Shown in pieces: positions 44,325-56,066 of a stretch of DNA of 64,000 nt. A program made the translations under genes and the position numbers. Numbering within the stretch: position 1 is the stretch's first letter; each line of letters starts with the position of its first letter. The stretch is from Agrypnia vestita (lineage: Eukaryota > Arthropoda > Insecta > Trichoptera > Phryganeidae): positions 186,001-250,000 of the forward strand of contig JADDOH010002579.1 of NCBI GenBank assembly GCA_016648135.1, in the 5' to 3' direction. Below the pieces are notes generated by a model, which worked only from the letters and a program-made list of their open reading frames with translations, ran no database searches and was not told the DNA's origin.

Positions 44325-44366
44325 ACGTCGACCGTTTTCGAAACAACTGTATCTTCATCAGGACGT
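44325..44366 (-). ncRNA. hammerhead-like motif (family d), longest stem I
   Basis: Minus strand: stem I ACGTC/GACGT (5 perfect pairs), core CTGATGA (44361-44355), an unpaired A, stem II GATAC/GTTTC with loop AGTT (one mismatch), then GAAAACGGTC. Stem III is probably a decayed ACCGGT palindrome; the cleavage triplet is GTC. Confidence 0.5.
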
Positions 44367-44779
44367 ACGCGCAATAACTAATCGATAAACTGAACATGAA
44401 GAAAAATCATTTGCCAAAATTTCGATTAAAAATATTTTCATGATTTCATGGCTGTTGGTTGCTTAGAATCTCATGGTTAGAATTTTCTGAGATGTTTTAC
44501 CACGTTTATATGACATCAGCCCTCATAATTCTCCCTGCAGTGGGAATAAAATATTAAAATGTGTTTATACACACGGTCGAATATCCCAAAAAACTTTTAC
44601 TGCCGATTTCTTTCTTAAATGCGTGGCCGGTCTCTTAAAGATGTCTAGGGAATTCTGAGAAATTATCGTTACTTAATAATAAACCTGTCAACGTTAAAAA
44701 TAATCCTCGTATTTTGTACAACGATTCTTAGTTTTTTTATTAATATATCTCAAGATGATTCAGACATAAAATTACACAA

Positions 44780-45095
44780 AATACACGAAAAATACCAACA
44801 CAACACTAGAATGGCTCAAAACAATCACATAACACACGCCAAAACAAAATCAGGACAATCCCGACTAATTTGCAACGGACTAAAACTATACAATGTTCTG
44901 CCACAACAGACCAAACAACTGACAAATTCAAAACAGATGTGACAAAAATATTAAAACTCGGCCAACTATATAAAAATTTGTATCTAAATAATATTATTAT
45001 TTTTTCTTATATTGAGTCATGTAAAAATGTTACCCATAAATCTCTTCTCTTAGGTTTCCATTATATTTTAAATAAAAAAAATAAATAATAATTTC
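44780..45095 (+). pseudogene. non-LTR C-terminal fragment
   Basis: LICNGLKLYNVLPQQTKQLT, then in another frame KFKTDVTKILK, followed by a stretch ending in AAATAAAAAAAATAAATAAT. This is the G.KLYN.LP....K...FK..V...L end of CR1/Jockey-like elements, with one frameshift. Confidence 0.5.
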
Positions 45096-45240
45096 AGATT
45101 TTCTGGAGCATATTTTTCATAAAATTAACGCGAAAAATTAATTTTAAAAAGCTTCTACATTATTTATTTTTTAAGAAAAAAACGATTTTATTTTAATCCC
45201 ATTTCGCAGGGCCCTTAAGAGACGTAGGTCTAATGAGCCC

Positions 45241-45524
45241 ATTTCCTACTTTTGGAATTTTTGGTACTTTTGGTAATCATATATGAGATTTTTCAGCGAT
45301 CACTTTCCGAGATATGAAAGTTTTAAATAACATGATTTCATTATATGCGCAAAACGGGTCTTAACATATTATTTTCAGTGATAAAGTATAATTTAAATGT
45401 CTTCTACTAAAATGATATATGCCTTAGATTTTCCCCCTAGAACCACTCACGTTCATAACATAACTAACACTTAAGCGCGACTTACTAAATTCATTTCGTG
45501 AATTAAATTTCAAAGGTAGGAAAT
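45241..45524. mobile_element. small TIR element
   Basis: Ends ATTTCCTACTTTTGGAATTT (45241-45260) and AAATTTCAAAGGTAGGAAAT (45505-45524) match inverted at about 17 of 20. Target duplication not visible. Class unknown. Confidence 0.4.
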
Positions 45525-46261
45525 AGTTTAGATAGCTAGTGAAACTTTGTTGTAATAGGATTTTGTGGTTTATATTCTTCAGAATTTATAATGTAATTTC
45601 TACCATTACAAACCATACTTATATGTGGGTACATTTTATCATAAAATAGGTAAAATCCGCAAATAATTTTGTCACTGAAATGGCTTTAGAAAATGTCGTA
45701 ACATATTTCTACCATCTCACTATAACCTCGTGCCTTATTTAAACTTTTACCTTTTTGTAATAAATACTTAGAGGTGCCGTATACTAATTCCTGTTCCTCT
45801 ATGTAAAGCGAGAACTCTTTCGTCTTAGCTACTCCCCATTAAACTGTGATGTCAAATTAGCATATATATGCCACGGCTTGTAAACTGTAATGTCAAATTG
45901 GTAGGCATATACGTATGCATATGAATTAAGTCATGCTGATTTTTTTGTATCGAAATCTATTACAATGATGAATTTTTTAAATATATTTTAAAACATTGTT
46001 AATATATTTTTATTACAAATTTAGCAAGAATTTTACGGGAGTCTGAAAAAAAATTCATTATATAGTTTATAACTTCTGATATAAATATCATAATCAAACA
46101 ATATTTTCGCTTTCTGTCTGTCTGTTCGTCCATCCGTCTGTCTGTTACAAAGCGCGTAAATTACTGTAATTATAATTTTAGATAATTATAGTTCAATATA
46201 CGCAATCGGTGCACACTCACATTAGACCCCGCCTCCTCTCAGTGCCTCTCCCTTGTAGATT
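45525..46261. other. unassigned AT-rich sequence
   Basis: A short CTGTCTGTCTGTTCGTCC run lies near 46110. No gene. Confidence 0.3.
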
Positions 46262-46440
46262 TCTGATCGTTTTGTATGCAAGTTAGTGCATGCTAGTCTT
46301 TGAAAAGATTAACACGCATGTGATAAATATTAGTAAAAGGTTATCAGTACTATGGTTGTGGTGTATAGTGTTGTGAACATAGGAGACGTATACGTCTTGA
46401 AACCGTAGACCTAAAATCTAGTAGTGGTTGATAATAATGT
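46262..46440 (+). repeat. copy of the 19925 repeat, hammerhead half deleted
   Basis: Shares AGATTAACACGCATGTGATA and TATAGTGTTGTGAACATAG with 19925-20130. The CTGACGA half is deleted; only GTATACGTCTTGAAACCGTAGACC remains in place of the motif. Confidence 0.6.
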
Positions 46441-46493
46441 AACTAACACTCTGTAATAAAAATGATGTTAGTTATGTGAGTATATAACCACTT

Positions 46494-46530
46494 TCTATAC
46501 CGGTTTCTAGACGTACCCATCGTCAGGACA
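46494..46530 (-). ncRNA. hammerhead-like motif (family b), core complete, stems weak
   Basis: Minus strand: CTGACGA (46526-46520), a shortened stem II around TGGGTACGTCTA, then GAAACCGGTA (46507-46498). Stem III palindrome and GTA site are kept; stem I no longer pairs. Confidence 0.4.
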
Positions 46531-46576
46531 ACCACTAAACTAGCACGTAAATACCACTACTATAGATGTACCACTA

Positions 46577-46988
46577 TAACTTGGCGTGCGAGGGAGGGCG
46601 TCCCTGTCGCGTAACATAAGTTGTCAGGGTGTAAATTTATTACACAATACAGAATGTCCGGTTACCGGTGTCGTAGCCTTTAACAGAAATTTGGTCGAGC
46701 AGCACTAAAGAAACCATGCAGTAATGGCGGCCGTTCTATTTGTTAAACTGTCAGACGGTAATATCGGTCCATTATTCGCTTTTTCAGCTTCGCAAAACTT
46801 TAATACTTCATTGGCGCATGTTCTTACACCATCCCGGACTATTTAGGATGTTTTGGACATAATAATTCAGTGTATATTGGTAATCAAGATGTCACAGCTT
46901 CCGAAATTATTGACATGACAGGGCGAGGGGTTACCGCCGGGTGCGAGCGGGGCGGGTTTTAGTTCCAAATTCGCCGCACGCCAAGTTA
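46577..46988 (-). mobile_element. 412-bp TIR element with transposase N-terminal fragment
   Basis: Perfect 14-bp inverted ends TAACTTGGCGTGCG (46577-46590 and 46975-46988). The minus-strand frame reads ANEVLKFCEAEKANNGPIL, then RTAAITAWFL and stops, a short piece of a transposase-like DNA-binding region joined to non-coding sequence: a deletion derivative. Copy of 11517-11870. Confidence 0.6.
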
Positions 46989-47005
46989 CGTTGGGCAAGC
47001 AATAC

Positions 47006-48085
47006 CACAATCATTTACATACTGAAACCTTCCCGATATGTTTCTCACATGCGTGTTACAAAATAACAAACTAACAAAATACCAACAAAAAAATCAAAAA
47101 TTTGAGGGGTGGACAGAGTGAGAAGGGGTGAGGTCTAAAGGGACTATTGACAAGTCTTGCGTCTTACACAATAATGCTGAATCAAATAGAGGACTATATG
47201 AAAAGTATATTTGATTATTAATTAGAGGAATATTGTTTTATCAAATAGTTTGTTAACTTTGTATTATTAAGCTAATATTAAAAATAATTTATAATGCATT
47301 TTTTTTTCCATATATTAGCAAACAGATACGAGCAACTAGACGTTTTTGCCAATAACTGTATATTATTCAAACATATATTAAAAGGTGTATTGAAAGATTA
47401 CTAGCATTTGTCGAATTGGACTTAAATAATTGATTTGTATTTGTATGTATATTTTATTATTATATTATGACTTTCAAAGCTTGTGCTATATCTTTTCTCT
47501 CTACATTATTACTTTTTTTTGTTTTTAAATTTCTATATTATTATGTTTTTCTTTTGCTTATTGTTTTTTACTTTATATTATACTTATATTTATATGTTTA
47601 TGTCTGTATTCTAAGTATTTTCTTCTCACTTTGTCATAACTATGTTTACATGTTATTATGTTTTTTTTCTTTTCTTTTCAATTTTATTTAATAAACTGAA
47701 TTGATTCATATCCTTCTTTAAGAAGAAAATTATGTATGTTGAAAAAATGGTGTATTTATTTGAAAAATAATGTATAATTCATATTTTCGGAAAAATAATT
47801 GTTACTTTACTATATTTAATCATCTTTTGGTTATGGATCATTCTTTGATACTAATAAAAGTTTAGGAATTTTATGCATAAATTATAAAGAATTTCTGTTT
47901 GATAAATTAGATATTTTGGAAATAAGTAGAAGTGTTAATAATAAATTGAATATTAAAAATTATGTGGTCCTTTTTACGAATAGTTATCTTTTATATTTGT
48001 TTTCATCTTAGTTATTCATTGCCCAAATATTTTTTTTTCTATTGTCTATACTTCGATTTTTGTTTTTTTATTTGTTAGTATACGT
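47006..48085. other. unassigned AT-rich sequence
   Basis: The frame at 47467-47691 is a Phe/Leu/Tyr-rich translation of T-rich DNA and is not a gene candidate. Confidence 0.3.
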
Positions 48086-48127
48086 TGTATTCTTACGAAG
48101 GGAATATTGGCCCTGAAACGTTTTGAT
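48086..48127 (+). ncRNA. decayed hammerhead-like motif (family h)
   Basis: CTTACGA (48092-48098; G5 changed to T), stem II AGGG/CCCT, then GAAACGTT. Shares the TGTTGTATTCT lead-in with 35330. Stem I does not pair. Confidence 0.3.
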
Positions 48128-48232
48128 ATTTTCAATATATAAGTAGTGAAAAGAAAATATATTTTTAAAATGTTTTGAGTTTGTTCAAATTTTTCAAGAA
48201 CACAATGCTGCATTTTTATCTCAGGGGACATT

Positions 48233-48680
48233 CTTAATCAAGATATAATATAATATAGATTTGTCATAGAGACGAAATTATATATTTTTATAATAAATAT
48301 AATATAGGGTGAATAATATTTCAGGCAAATTCTAGTGTAATGCTAATAATTCGGAAGAATCTCATTACATCATTACACATATAAAGGATATTGCTTTAAA
48401 AATTCCAATAAAAAAATAGCCACCTCATTAGTGACATCTATATTGAATTAAGGGAATCATAAGCTTTAGACGAGAGTGGCGCTAATTCCAAACATTTGAT
48501 AGATGTGGTATGCTATTATGGGTGAAAATGGTGAACGTTACACTGTGTAAAGTGATCACTTGAGCCAGCCGTACGATAGGTCGTAGGCCCCATGAGCACC
48601 CAAAGACTTCCATATCTACTTTTCCTTAAAAAATATACCATTTCGTATTTTTGAGACATCTTTAATATATCTTGATTAAG
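48233..48680. mobile_element. MITE family B, copy 3
   Basis: Inverted ends CTTAATCAAGATAT on both sides, then GTCATAGAGACGAAAT on the left and ATTTCGTATTTTTGAGAC on the right. The interior matches 6995-7486 (GTGTAAAGTGATCACTT, TATGGGTGAAAATGGTGAA). Confidence 0.75.
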
Positions 48681-50832
48681 AATTTTTATCAATTAAATTA
48701 ATTAGAATAGTTTGCAAGAATTTAATAATATAAAATTTTCTGCAAAACAAATATAAGAGTTGGAAATTATATTTCATAACCGATCGCGCTAGTTCCCAGT
48801 GCTCCCGGGTAGGATACAAAAATAAAAATAGGATTATAATATTGCGCTTCTGGAACGTTCTGGAATATTCCGCCGAGTTAATTTCACATAAAATATAAGG
48901 TTAATTAGACATGGCGTCTATTCATTGGACCCGATCGATACCCCCCCCCCTCCTCCCCATCCTACCACCACCCGGGCTCGCAGCCTCTCGTGCAAAACTG
49001 TTATCTTTAAAATTTTAATATCAATTTAAAGGAAAAGGATGATTGGAAATTGATGAAATTTCGTGAAATTAGATCAGCGAAAATTTCCTTCGATAATTTC
49101 CGCGTAATTTTATTACGCGAGACGTTTTTGATTGGCCAATTAACAACAGAAACGGTTTCTAGAATAACTTACACATAATTAGATAAATATTATTTTACTT
49201 TTTCTCGATCATAGTCATCATAATTAAAGGCCCTGTCTTTAATGACGTGTTGGTGACTTTGGGTGAAATCGATTACTATTTTTTTTAACGAAGTAAACAA
49301 AAAATTGATCGATGTGGTAGTCTATTGGATTTAATTTGGACATATTCAAAATATTCTGAATAAATATGTGCTTTTTTGTTTATCACGGTGAGTAACACCA
49401 TTGAAAAAATAAAAGATATCCTTCAAAAGCAATCAAAATATCAAAAAAACAATCACAAATTATAATATACACATTAAAAAAACAGTAAATTATAAAAAAA
49501 ACGTAATGTAATGTAAATAAAAAATAAATATAAACAATCAACTGAATCAAACACTAAATGGTATAAAATATTAAAACGGTAAACATTAGCAAAATAAACA
49601 AACTACCACTGTCTCAGAATCACCATAATGTTTATCTTTAAAGTAGTCAAGCTGTCACGAAACATGACTATGGACTCACTCTACTAATTGCCAGTATGTT
49701 GTCTAGGCAGTGACGTGTGTATATGGTATTTTTTTGCGTATTATTGTAAAAATATATACTGTGAACACTTTCACAATGGAATTCTGAGTCATACTTTAGA
49801 GAGATCAGCTATTTATATGAAAAACGTGTATATAAGTTTATTATATAAATGCCCAGGGCTTAAAAACTGTATGAGTTAGCTTAAATAAATGCTCTATATA
49901 ATGAATCGTTCACCAATTTCACCGTAAGAACATCCACACGTTTTTAAAGATTTATTTTAAAGATTCAGTAATTTGTTCACAAAACATACATATACAAAAT
50001 TTGTTGAAAGATGGTATTTAAGTATGAGAAAACCATTTGATATGGTCCATCAATTTACGTACAAGTAGTGTCATTAAAACATGTTGTAATAAACCAAACA
50101 AAAAATCAAAAATAACTTCTTGGACGTTCAACCATCTAGCCTCGTTCGTTAATTTGTAATATATTGTACACACATATTTTCCCCTTTAGAGCCACAATAA
50201 TAACGCTTTATTTATGGTAGAGTATTATAATTTTACGGTGGACCGTTATTTATAACTTTCCCGAATATCTGTATCGCAATAATTAATCTGGTGCCGGGAA
50301 TCCCCCCGCTCGCCCGCTCCGGCGATAATTATGGAAGCCAGTTTAGCGGGTAAGCTAATATCATTTTCTGCAAATAGCTGACTGCTCTACGCAAACACGG
50401 CTATGCAGGCTCAAATTTCACCTCATACGTTCCATACAACGAACACGGCAGCCATTGCACTCTTTATCACCAAAACTATATCGTATCACATCTGTAGCAC
50501 TCAGATGAAAATGACAAAAAATGAGTTACGTGTGCACGCAGCTAATTTAAGCTTCCTGTCCAGCTATGTTCCAAATACAAAAAAGAAATACAACACAAAC
50601 TATAATTTCCATAACTGATAGTTCTCCATCTACGGATAAAAAATCTAAAATACAGTACTCACATATCGAATTGCATTTCATTTCTATAAAAAATGAGAAA
50701 ATACGCCCGGAGTATATGCTATTTTCATAACAGCAATTTAACCAACAGCAAGTGATGTTTGAAGCAATGCAACCCTTACATCATTGAGGCTATTCACAAT
50801 ACGACCCTTCAATACATTAGCAACTTCTGCAA
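48681..50832. other. unassigned; two GC-richer islands
   Basis: 48775-49170 includes a C-run (about 48940-48975). 50200-50390 combines GC-rich and homeobox-type motifs (TTTATGG, TAATTATGG, CAATAATTAATC), like an insect enhancer, but nothing here proves function. No coding recognised. Confidence 0.3.
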
Positions 50833-51021
50833 ATGTCAAACAACTAAAGATTCGCTCAGCATCAACATCTAATACAAGTAGGTTAGTTGAAGTAAATCGA
50901 GTTCGGAAAACCGAATTCGGTGACAGAGCTTAAGCGGTGGTTGGACCAAAGTTATGGAATACACTACCTAATAAACTGAGACAAACATTATTTACAAACA
51001 AAATTTTCACCAGACATTCTT
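50833..51021 (+). pseudogene. L2/CR1-like C-terminal fragment
   Basis: Frame reads LKIRSASTSNTSRLVEVNRV, then after TAA AVVGPKLWNTLPNKLRQ to a stop. Homologous to the region around the TAG in the 9522 element (RSAS.., A.AGPKAWNSLP). One in-frame stop at the equivalent place. Confidence 0.65.
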
Positions 51022-51166
51022 AAGACCTCGAGCTTTAAGAAAATGTTTTAAATTTAAAAATCGATTTCTTTGAAATGTCTAGGTAGGTATTCCCCTTAAG
51101 TAAGGTACCAGGATTTTTACATAATTTGAAAAATTAAGAAAGAACTACAAAAGAGAAAAGAGGTAG

Positions 51167-51855
51167 ATGTCACCAATACTGACACAACACACGTTACGAG
51201 AGTCGAAAGAGTGCAGAAAAAGTTTCTATGTATTCTGTCATACAAAGCTGGTCAACACAGTAACCTTCACAGCTACGAAGATCGACTTGCCTTTTTCAAG
51301 ATGCACAAACATCAGTCCCGACGGGAAATATCCGATCTCGTTGTGCTACACAAGTTTCTCAACGGAGCTATTGATTCTCTTTCTCTATCTGACATAAATT
51401 TGCAAGTCAAGAAACCCCCGTATAAGAAACCCAGAATTCTTTAGAATAAGCCAGCACACTTATAATGTTGGTTACTTTTCTCCCATCGCACATATAATAC
51501 GCATTTTGCTGACCCTAACATTGATGCTGATATTCTTGCAGATACCTTATAATCGTTCAAAAACTCACTCATACACAATATTTGTTTTCTGAACGATGAC
51601 CTGAACCTATAGATCTATTAAATCAATTATTTATTAAATACTAATCGCACTACATTCAAACACTAAATATATAATACACATAAATGCACATGTAAAATAT
51701 ACTTAAATGCAAAAATACATGTTACCAGAGCGTGACGAACACAGTTGTAATTGGGATAATGGGCATAGGCTTCATTTATAATGTTTTATTATTAGAGTAT
51801 CATGTACCTATTATCCTGTTAGTGTCTCTAATAAATAATAAAATAAATTAATAAT
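51167..51855 (+). mobile_element. Jockey-like non-LTR 3' end
   Basis: WSP-like start SPILTQHT, then a frameshift into VQKKFLCILSYKAGQ, YEDRLAFFKMHK, RREISDLVVLHKFLNGAIDS. More remnants (FADPNIDADILADTL) follow and the element ends in (AATAAA)n at about 51826-51855. Same clade as 14485-15197; directly downstream of the L2-like piece. Confidence 0.7.
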
Positions 51856-53519
51856 ACAATGTCTACACCATCTAAAATAGTTGGCAACAGATGCCGTCGT
51901 CTGCCAATCACGAATGCTCTGATCTACTAATTTTCTCTCAACTCATGTACACACAACATCTCGCGGTATTTACTATCAAATATTACACTTCATGCTTGTT
52001 GCATGTCAAACATGAATTGTCAGTATTATTCACTGATTTTCCGTTCGCGAATTGAGTGAGGGTGAATTTGAATTTCCCAACGGCGTTTAAAACGGAATAA
52101 CTGTTTACAATTGAATGCATTATGTTTATCCAACATTTAAAAATAAATACTTGTAAGTATTTTAGTGGGTTGTAGCGGTGGGGATTGAATGAAACGCTTA
52201 CTTTTATACTAGTCATTCGAGAATCTTCCACTTGTTTCTAGAAATTCTGATTCACGTCGTTTGTATCGCTCTCATCACTATTGAACACTTTGTGCGCGTC
52301 AGTAGATACTCTTGTACTTTATCGCTGGTTAATATCCGTTCTGTTTATATAAGTTTTATTCCGTTCATAAGTTTCATTACTAAAAGGTAATTTTGAGGTG
52401 GTGCATAAAAATTTTCACAGTAATAAAAAGTTAAAACTGTTGAATTGCCAAAGATATTTTATCAAATTTAACGTCGTGACTAGCTGTAACCCGTCAAAAA
52501 TGAAGGTACTTTTACGTGACGGTTTCTATGGAATAAGTATTTATTTATATAACAAAATAAAATTAAAAAAAACATTAAAAAAATACCTATAAAGAAGTTA
52601 CGGATGTAACACGAAACTATGACGGATGGAAGGACGGACAGACGACGAAAATATTATAATTGTGATTTCGCACAACAAATTGTCACTTATTCACTTTCAT
52701 GAAGTTCGAGTGAAATACTTTTGTAAATGATAAACTTTATTTGGAATCAGTTACAGGGAACACATTAATATCTAATTACTCACTAGTATTTTCACGCCCG
52801 AAAATTATTACTTAAATTACGGTCCACCTTATATGGCAGTTTTAATTCATTGCCTGGCACGCCGTGTGTATATATAATATATATATATATAGAATACACT
52901 ACGCCGCGCCTAGAAACTTCGGGCTGCTCTACACTTTTCTAGATTTTTCGATCGCTTCAGAGGATCATTAAATATCCCCTGGATATTTATTTAAATTTAT
53001 TTTATTATATCACTGTTGTTTCTTTTTTATGGCTTCTACCATAATAGTTAAAATACAGAACATCCTAATAAAAAACGATATTTTTTCATTTGTGGCCAAA
53101 AAACTAAAACAGCGGAGTTCGTAAAGCATTTAGGGAGAGAGATCTCATTCTGTACACAAGATATGTTCATCGATTTAGTACACAGCATCCCGATACACGT
53201 GCTCCGGTATCTGCGGAGATGAAATCCGATCACTGCGCCAAAGAGCTTCTTGTAAACCACTTTGTTACCCATCCAAGTACATTGAGTGTCTTCTGTCTTC
53301 TCCTTGAGATTTCGCAATGTCTTTGCGTTGTTCTGCAACGTAATGGAGTGGTACATTTCTTAATAACATGTAACATTAAAATTCTCGTGTAATTTATTTG
53401 ACAACATCTGGAATTCTCTGAGAGGCAGTCAAAGGACGAGAGAGTAAAGGCTATTAAACTAATAGAAAACTCCAGCGAGAGATACAGAAACAGGGCCGGA
53501 GGCTGTGAATTTCTAACTA
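51856..53519. other. unassigned; one unrecognised ORF
   Basis: A 102-codon minus-strand frame (53048-53356) has normal-looking codon composition but no recognised domain. 52855-52990 carries a GC-richer repeat-like block after a (TA)n run. Otherwise AT-rich. Confidence 0.3.
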
Positions 53520-53995
53520 TCTATACTAATATTATAAAGAGGAAAGATTTGCTAGTTTGTTTGCGTTGAATAGGCTCCGAAACTACTAGACTGATTTAAA
53601 AAATTCTTTCACATTTAGAATCCTACATTATCCCTGATGAAAATAGGCCATAGAATATTTTCAAAAATGTTAGGGATCCGTATGAAAACTTTGATAATGT
53701 AACACAACGTGTGAAAAATTACCAAAAAAAAAACTTATATCGCGTACGCTGCGTAAATTTTTGACAATAGAGCAAAGTGATGTAATACAGTTTTATAGAG
53801 GATATTAATATCTACAAGTCTATGATACAGTCTACGATACCATATATCTAAGTATTACAGTTATGTTACAATAACTTATGTAAACCTTAAATGGAAACAT
53901 TGTTTTTTAGAGAACAGGGGACCCTTTGTTTTCCCTCACAAACTTATTTTTTTACTTAATCCTTAACCCGTGCAATGCCGGGTACGATCAGCTAG
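53520..53995 (+). mobile_element. non-autonomous Helitron, 476 bp
   Basis: Starts TCTATACTAATATTATAAAG, ends with hairpin ACCCGTGCAATGCCGGGT then GATCAGCTAG, inserted between A and T. Same family as 42828-43291, opposite strand, similar over the full length. Confidence 0.92.
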
Positions 53996-54520
53996 TTATA
54001 TATATTATGATAGGAAAAATATTGCAAATACCACGTGTTGTGTTGATAACATTATTGTATGGTTAGGTGGTATGCCAAAGAAATATATCTTCCAACGCGC
54101 GTACACAAGTATACGTACATAATTTTTTAATTTAGAAAACTTACCATCCCATAAATATCACATAGAATATCTTAACTATAGTAGGCACTTTAGTAAAATC
54201 TGCATCATTTTGACTATATGATGATAGCACCCTCATTATGAAATGAAATTAATAAAAACATATTATTATATTTATATTTTAAAATTCCGTCTCTCGATCC
54301 ACCCCTGTCTCTTGGGTGAGGCTCACAATGGCGGAATGAAGAATTTGCATTTTGTAGAAAGTTTCTTATTCAGTGGCTGCAGGCAATAGCTCTGCGGGGC
54401 GGAGCTTGTTCAGCTCCCAGCTAAACACAATACGCAGAAATATTCCACCTTTTCACAATCCTTTCAGAGAATCCACTGGCGTAGCAGTCGTCTGGAAACG
54501 TTTCGTTGATGTTTCTCTCA
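53996..54520. other. unassigned AT-rich sequence
   Basis: No feature recognised. Confidence 0.3.
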
Positions 54521-54531
54521 ATTTTTTCGCG

Positions 54532-54587
54532 CAACTGCATTTCTAGTTCGATATCAGATGACTGATATCGAACTAGAAATGCAGTTG
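54532..54587. repeat. perfect 26-bp hairpin, 4-nt loop
   Basis: Arms 54532-54557 and 54562-54587 are perfectly complementary (inner end GTTCGATATCAG), loop ATGA. Both strands are open across it, so the frames there are mirror images. Confidence 0.85.
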
Positions 54588-54873
54588 TTGCAGAGCAAAA
54601 TGCAGAGATATTTTTCATCAAATGTAAATATAACTCATAACTCTTCAAGTGCATTCCTAAAACTAACCACTGCTCGCCCTAAACAAGATCTTTTTTTTTT
54701 AAAAATATTTATTACATTAAACATATGCCAAACTGCACAGCAGTTTTACGGCATGGTTACCTTCAAAATTTGACAATAATTTTTATATTATAATGAAGAT
54801 AGTAGGTCATTATCGAGTGTTGCATGTTTTTTTACAAGTGAACCATGATATGTAATTATAAATTAATGTAAGA

Positions 54874-55323
54874 TTAGGTACATAGCTTTAATATATATTC
54901 TTTTAGCTTGTACTTTTTTGAAGCCAATGGAGTTTTTTTGTTTTGCATCATCTCAAAGAATTTTTTATCTAATTTATTAAAGATTCTTGGCACAATATAA
55001 TCTCGTTTTCTTTCGCCATATACGTTGTTAGTGATTGGTATTCTCATTGTTCGTCCTGTCGATCTGGTTGCATAGTTATGGTGCGTGTTAGTGTGTATAT
55101 TAATATTATTTATCATTTCTTCTAGTATTATATTATATTTTACTTTTTGGTCAATTGGTGATATTTTGCATACTTTGAATAATTTATTATGATCATCCTT
55201 GTACATACATTTAGTTCTATTATCTACCATAAGTTTTAGAAATCTTAATTGTAATCGCAGCACAAGACTAAAAGGCAGTGACACGCTGAAGGTCCACAAC
55301 ATGCTGTATATACAGAACGACAT
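54874..55323 (-). pseudogene. non-LTR C-terminal fragment
   Basis: A 149-codon minus frame with RLQLRFLKLMVDNR, NNINIHTNTHHNYATRSTG and VYGERKRDYIVPRIFNKL. The H.Y.TR...(R).P..N..YG.R...Y..P..FN.L pattern is the usual C-terminus of Jockey/CR1-like elements. Unusually intact for this window. Confidence 0.6.
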
Positions 55324-56066
55324 CTAGTAACGGTCTTTCCAAGTAGAACATCCTTAGCCAAGTCGCAAACCTAACTTATGTTCTAACGTAACTCTTGCAT
55401 GTTATATCTCCACTACCGTTATAATATTTTGGAATTTATTCAAATTAGAATATTAATACAAATACTTTTGTTTAGGTTAGCCATTCCGGTCAATGAACTC
55501 ATTGTTTATGTTAGTCCCTCGATTGGAGGATTCCTTATGTAGAAAGTTCCTTATGTAATCTCTTAAAAGAGATGAATCTCCACCCTTTAACCTGTTCAGC
55601 CCTTTAGGTCATTGAACTCATTAAATTGTTTATGTTAACATCATAAAAATTCCTTCGAAACAAAGAATGTTTACATTAATTTGAGAACAAAGGAAATAGG
55701 GTATAAATAATACGAAGGGGTCTAAGATGCATCACTGTGTTTCTGTTTTTTGCTGTGTAAAGTTCTTCACAAATAAATTTATTAATTTTCCTGTAGTGTT
55801 TAACTGGTGCAAAATCCTTTAAATACTGATACATCCTGTGCGGGAAATTTAATTTGCACTATATAAACAACTGGGGTCCCATAACCGGAACGAAAGGTGA
55901 AGTTATTCCTATCACGCTACTAGATAATTTTTTGCAGACAATTCTTACTCAATTCACTTACAATCGTACCTGCATCTTCCACATTATCTATCTGCTCAGT
56001 GCAAATAAATGACCCGGTACTGTAATTTAATTACTATCATTACTATGAGTAATTTTAAGCACTTTT
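55324..56066. other. unassigned sequence
   Basis: No gene or element recognised. Confidence 0.25.

Noticed and set aside
47467..47691. Open frame rich in Phe, Leu and Tyr
   Set aside because: It is a translation of T-rich low-complexity DNA with no domain or start context.
52915..52975. CTCTGAAGCGATCGAAAAATC (minus) as a hammerhead core
   Set aside because: No stem II can form between CTGAAG and GAAA; the resemblance is superficial.
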